Of a stretch of DNA of 9,309 nt, positions 7,219-9,309 are shown piece by piece. The notes beneath the pieces were generated by a model that did not search any database, had not been told where the DNA came from, and saw only the letters and a list, made by a program, of their open reading frames with translations. Made by a program: the position numbers and the translations under genes. The DNA is from Gammaproteobacteria bacterium (GTDB lineage Bacteria > Pseudomonadota > Gammaproteobacteria > DSM-16500), in contig SCTP01000170.1 in assembly GCA_004322325.1 (NCBI GenBank), forward strand, positions 1 through 9,309. The letters run 5' to 3'. Numbering within the stretch: the first letter of the stretch is position 1; the number at the start of each line of letters is the position of its first letter.

Positions 7219-8113
7219 GCCGTACGTAAGAAATGGGCGCCGTTTTGGTATCTTCAAACGTGACAAATTCCCAGGCAGATTGATTAGCCAGCAAAGCTCG
7301 CAGCAGCTTATTATTCAAGGCATGACCCGATTTATAGCCGGTGAAAGAACCAATTAGGCTGGACCCTAGCAAATACAGGTCGCCCACTGCATCCAGAATC
7401 TTATGTTTGACGAATTCGTTTTCATAACGCAAACCGTCTTCATTTAACACGCGATAGTCATCGATGCCAATGGCATTATCTAAGCTTGCTCCACGGGCAA
7501 GGTTCATGGCCTGGAGTTTTTCAAAATCAGCCATAAAACCAAACGTACGGGCGCGACTCACTTCTTTGACATAAGAGAGACTGGAAAAATCCAGCGTCGC
7601 TGTCTTGGTTTGATGCTTAAACAACGGATGGTCGAAGTCGATAGTAAACGTGACTTTGAAGCCGTTAAAAGGTTCAAAACATGCCCATTTATCGCCATCG
7701 CTGATCTTCATTTTGCGCTTGATGCGGATAAACCGTTTCGGCGCATGCTGTTCTTCAATCCCAGCGGATTGAATCAAGAAGACAAAAGGACCGGCACTGC
7801 CATCCATGATGGGAATTTCTGATGTCGTGATATCGACATAAGCATTATCAATGCCTAAGCCTGCAAAGGCGGACAAGAGATGCTCGACGGTCGAGACGCG
7901 GACGTTGTTCTTTACCAGTGTGGTGGATAAGGTTGTATCCCCCACATATTCTGCTAAAGCGGGAATTTCCACCATGGGATTAAGATCAATACGGCGGAAA
8001 CGAATGCCTGTATTTTCGGGGGCGGGACCCATAAACATATCGGTCCGCTCACCGGTGTGTAATGCGATACCCGTCGCTTTAATGACGGTTTTAAGTGTAC
8101 GTTGTCTAATCAT
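7199..8113 (-). CDS. lpxC: UDP-3-O-acyl-N-acetylglucosamine deacetylase
   Basis: Zinc-dependent deacetylase that makes the first committed step of lipid A synthesis; cytosolic. It has 304 residues from this start, the normal length. Zinc ligands and catalytic residues are all visible: E77 and H78 in TVEHLL, H237 and D241 in [10 protein letters not shown] with K238 between them, and H264 in GYKSGH. T190/F191 (RARTFGF) and the GDTTLSTT loop also match. The start MIRQRTLK is the family's standard N-terminus. An upstream in-frame ATG at 8132-8134 would add seven residues and has an AAGG element before it, so a start there cannot be excluded. The presence of lpxC indicates an LPS-bearing outer membrane. 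Its promoter probably lies in the gap after the kinase terminator, so it seems to be a separate transcript here rather than read through from ftsZ. In E. coli LpxC level is set by FtsH proteolysis; the C-terminus here (RPILVEA) ends in nonpolar/small residues, which is compatible with that. Confidence 0.97.
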   Translation of the reverse strand: MIRQRTLKTVIKATGIALHTGERTDMFMGPAPENTGIRFRRIDLNPMVEIPALAEYVGDTTLSTTLVKNNVRVSTVEHLLSAFAGLGIDNAYVDITTSEIPIMDGSAGPFVFLIQSAGIEEQHAPKRFIRIKRKMKISDGDKWACFEPFNGFKVTFTIDFDHPLFKHQTKTATLDFSSLSYVKEVSRARTFGFMADFEKLQAMNLARGASLDNAIGIDDYRVLNEDGLRYENEFVKHKILDAVGDLYLLGSSLIGSFTGYKSGHALNNKLLRALLANQSAWEFVTFEDTKTAPISYVRPILVEA

Positions 8114-8151
8114 TCCATGCTTCTGATTTTTCATAGCACCTTGAACATGTT

Positions 8152-8178
8152 AGCATAATGTGATGTTTTTTGGAACAA
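8152..8178 (-). promoter_or_regulatory. Candidate lpxC promoter
   Basis: On the minus strand a TTGTTC box (8173-8178) and a TATGCT box (8152-8157) are 15 bases apart, just downstream of the kinase terminator and upstream of lpxC. The spacer is short and the match is partial. The claim that lpxC needs its own promoter here rests on the terminator between the two genes. Confidence 0.28.
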
Positions 8179-8217
8179 AAATAAAGGGAAGCCTAGCAAG
8201 ATTGCTATCAGGCTTCC
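8172..8217 (-). terminator. Rho-independent terminator of the kinase gene
   Basis: On the minus strand a stem of 8 pairs (GGAAGCCT/AGGCTTCC, 8187-8194 with 8210-8217) carries an inner AGCA/TGCT stem. It is followed by a T-rich run (TTTATTTTTGTT, 8185-8174). It lies 37 bases after the kinase stop. On the plus strand the T run after the hairpin is displaced by about 8 bases, so it would be a poor terminator that way. Confidence 0.75.
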
Positions 8218-8254
8218 TGTGTGCCTTTTTATCATGTTTGAACCGGAAGATCCA

Positions 8255-9268
8255 TCATTTTATAGAAGCAACTCGCTTGCCCTCATTTTTAGGGTAAACC
8301 TCTTCATTCTGAGGTCGGTTCGGATGAGCATAGAGACCAGTTTGGTGCATTGCCTTAATAGAGGTATAGAACCGATCTTCTTGTAATTCTCTCAAGGTTG
8401 CTAGCACTGCTTCAGGCTCCGGACGATCTTCTGGCTCTGACGCGGTCATTTTTTCTACTAACGATAACAAGCGTTTTTTTGATTCTGGCATCATACGATC
8501 CGCATCTATAATGGACTCTAAAGCACCATCATGAAGTTCCAGCCTAAAACATATACCGTATGAATACACCTCTCTCTTCGCACCACTATCGATACCCTTA
8601 ACTATCTCCGGCGCCACGTAGTCTTTTGAACCACAATTGATATCGCTCACTGTCTTTTTCATTCCCACAAGCGTACTCAGGCCAAAATCCACATTCCGTG
8701 CCCCTCTTACACAGACAGGATCTTGCAGACTATCAATATCAACAATCGTGTTATCTAGTTTAGCATCGCGATATTCAATGCCTTTTTTATATATGTTGTT
8801 GATATAGTCCTCTAGCACTTTCTCCATAATTCTTAGGTGCGTGCCGATACTTAAATAAGGATTAGTACGATCCCTATTCACAATATCAATCCAACATTCT
8901 CCAGGCACATATTCCATTGGTATGAAACTATAGTGGGTATAATATAAATCTTCTCTATAGGCAAAGAAGCACGGTTCCACCATGAAACCAGCTAATTCTG
9001 TTATTTTACTCTCTCGTTCTACTTTGAGATTTGGTACATTTATTTGCACTTTAATTACTTCATTTGAAGGAATAAATTCATTACCCACCTTTACACCTAG
9101 ACGATAGACTGCACCATATCCTCCTTTGCAGATTAGACGCGTAGTGGGAACATAATCAGTCAACCGATATTCACATCCATCAATAGTAACAACCGCTTTT
9201 TTGATACGATATAATCCTTCCTGCAAAAGGTTAGGATCAATGATAGGCCCCAAAGAACGTGTTCTCAT
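8255..9268 (-). CDS. Hanks-type (eukaryotic-like) protein kinase, possible secreted effector
   Basis: A 337-residue kinase-like protein. In order: glycine-rich loop CKGGYGAVY (47-55, first Gly replaced by Cys), ATP-anchoring lysine K73 in EVIKV, hinge-like region IPMEYVPGE, catalytic loop YRDAKLDN (166-173: D168, K170 and N173 intact, His of HRD replaced by Tyr), DFG (194-196), APE (219-221), EVYSYG (233-238, in place of DxWSxG) and RPEPEAVL with R282. All core catalytic residues are kept, so activity is likely. There is no membrane helix and no PASTA domain, unlike PknB-type receptors. A C-terminal tail of about 40 residues after the kinase lobe contains an acidic EE-x5-E patch near the end. 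The start at 9266-9268 is chosen because AGGAGA lies 6 bases upstream; the ATG at 9281-9283 has no ribosome site. The gene looks AT-richer than secA or lpxC. Translocation into a host is inference. Confidence 0.8.
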   Translation of the reverse strand: MRTRSLGPIIDPNLLQEGLYRIKKAVVTIDGCEYRLTDYVPTTRLICKGGYGAVYRLGVKVGNEFIPSNEVIKVQINVPNLKVERESKITELAGFMVEPCFFAYREDLYYTHYSFIPMEYVPGECWIDIVNRDRTNPYLSIGTHLRIMEKVLEDYINNIYKKGIEYRDAKLDNTIVDIDSLQDPVCVRGARNVDFGLSTLVGMKKTVSDINCGSKDYVAPEIVKGIDSGAKREVYSYGICFRLELHDGALESIIDADRMMPESKKRLLSLVEKMTASEPEDRPEPEAVLATLRELQEDRFYTSIKAMHQTGLYAHPNRPQNEEVYPKNEGKRVASIK

Positions 9269-9274
9269 GAGATC

Positions 9275-9280
9275 TCTCCT
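9275..9280 (-). promoter_or_regulatory. Ribosome binding site deciding the kinase start
   Basis: A consensus AGGAGA on the minus strand, 6 bases before ATG 9266-9268. It lies inside the five-codon extension that the further upstream ATG (9281-9283) would add, so that upstream ATG is probably not used. Confidence 0.75.
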
Positions 9281-9309
9281 CATTAGTTTGTTTTATTTTT
9301 ATTTGTTAG

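Noticed and set aside
7851..8126. Plus-strand frame opposite lpxC
   Set aside because: Mirror of conserved lpxC codons; no independent support.

Overview
The window looks like a chromosomal segment of a gammaproteobacterium, probably of the order Legionellales (Legionella/Coxiella side). The evidence is a secA-mutT pair downstream of lpxC, a DciA-type (DUF721) helicase loader instead of secM between lpxC and secA, an LpxC that reads like the Legionella type, moderate GC, and a eukaryotic-like protein kinase of the sort common in host-associated Legionellales. The order-level placement is inference from protein resemblance and gene order; no search was run.

Left part, plus strand (1-2169): the 3' end of ispB (octaprenyl diphosphate synthase), then five bases later a tRNA-Pro(CGG). 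Next come a membrane-anchored coiled-coil protein (DUF1640/CCDC90 type) carrying eight tandem 11-residue repeats and, 17 bases further on, a complete ParB with no ParA in the window. parB collides tail-to-tail with the next block, with a 4-base stop overlap.

Middle part, minus strand (2166-6661): a tightly packed operon secA > mutT > family-2 glycosyltransferase > CPBP (Rce1/CAAX-type) membrane protease. Every junction overlaps (4, 4 and 17 bases), so translation is probably coupled. mutT starts at TTG inside the secA stop. The glycosyltransferase and the protease extend the familiar secA-mutT pair.

Right part (6662-9309): secA and dciA diverge from a 92-base intergenic region that holds a 14-base inverted repeat abutting the secA start codon. 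dciA (plus) runs tail-to-tail into lpxC (minus) with a 20-base coding overlap. Upstream of lpxC, where ftsZ is usual in this cluster, lies a Hanks-type protein kinase gene (minus), closed by a hairpin plus T-rich terminator. It has intact core catalytic residues and an acidic C-terminal tail, and is a plausible but unproven secreted effector.

In cellular terms the window joins envelope assembly (LpxC for lipid A, SecA for export, a glycosyltransferase, a membrane protease), replication and segregation (DciA, ParB), nucleotide-pool cleaning (MutT) and quinone synthesis (IspB). The kinase, the hendecad-repeat protein and the orphan ParB are the accessory-looking parts. No mobile element, CRISPR array or rRNA was seen.
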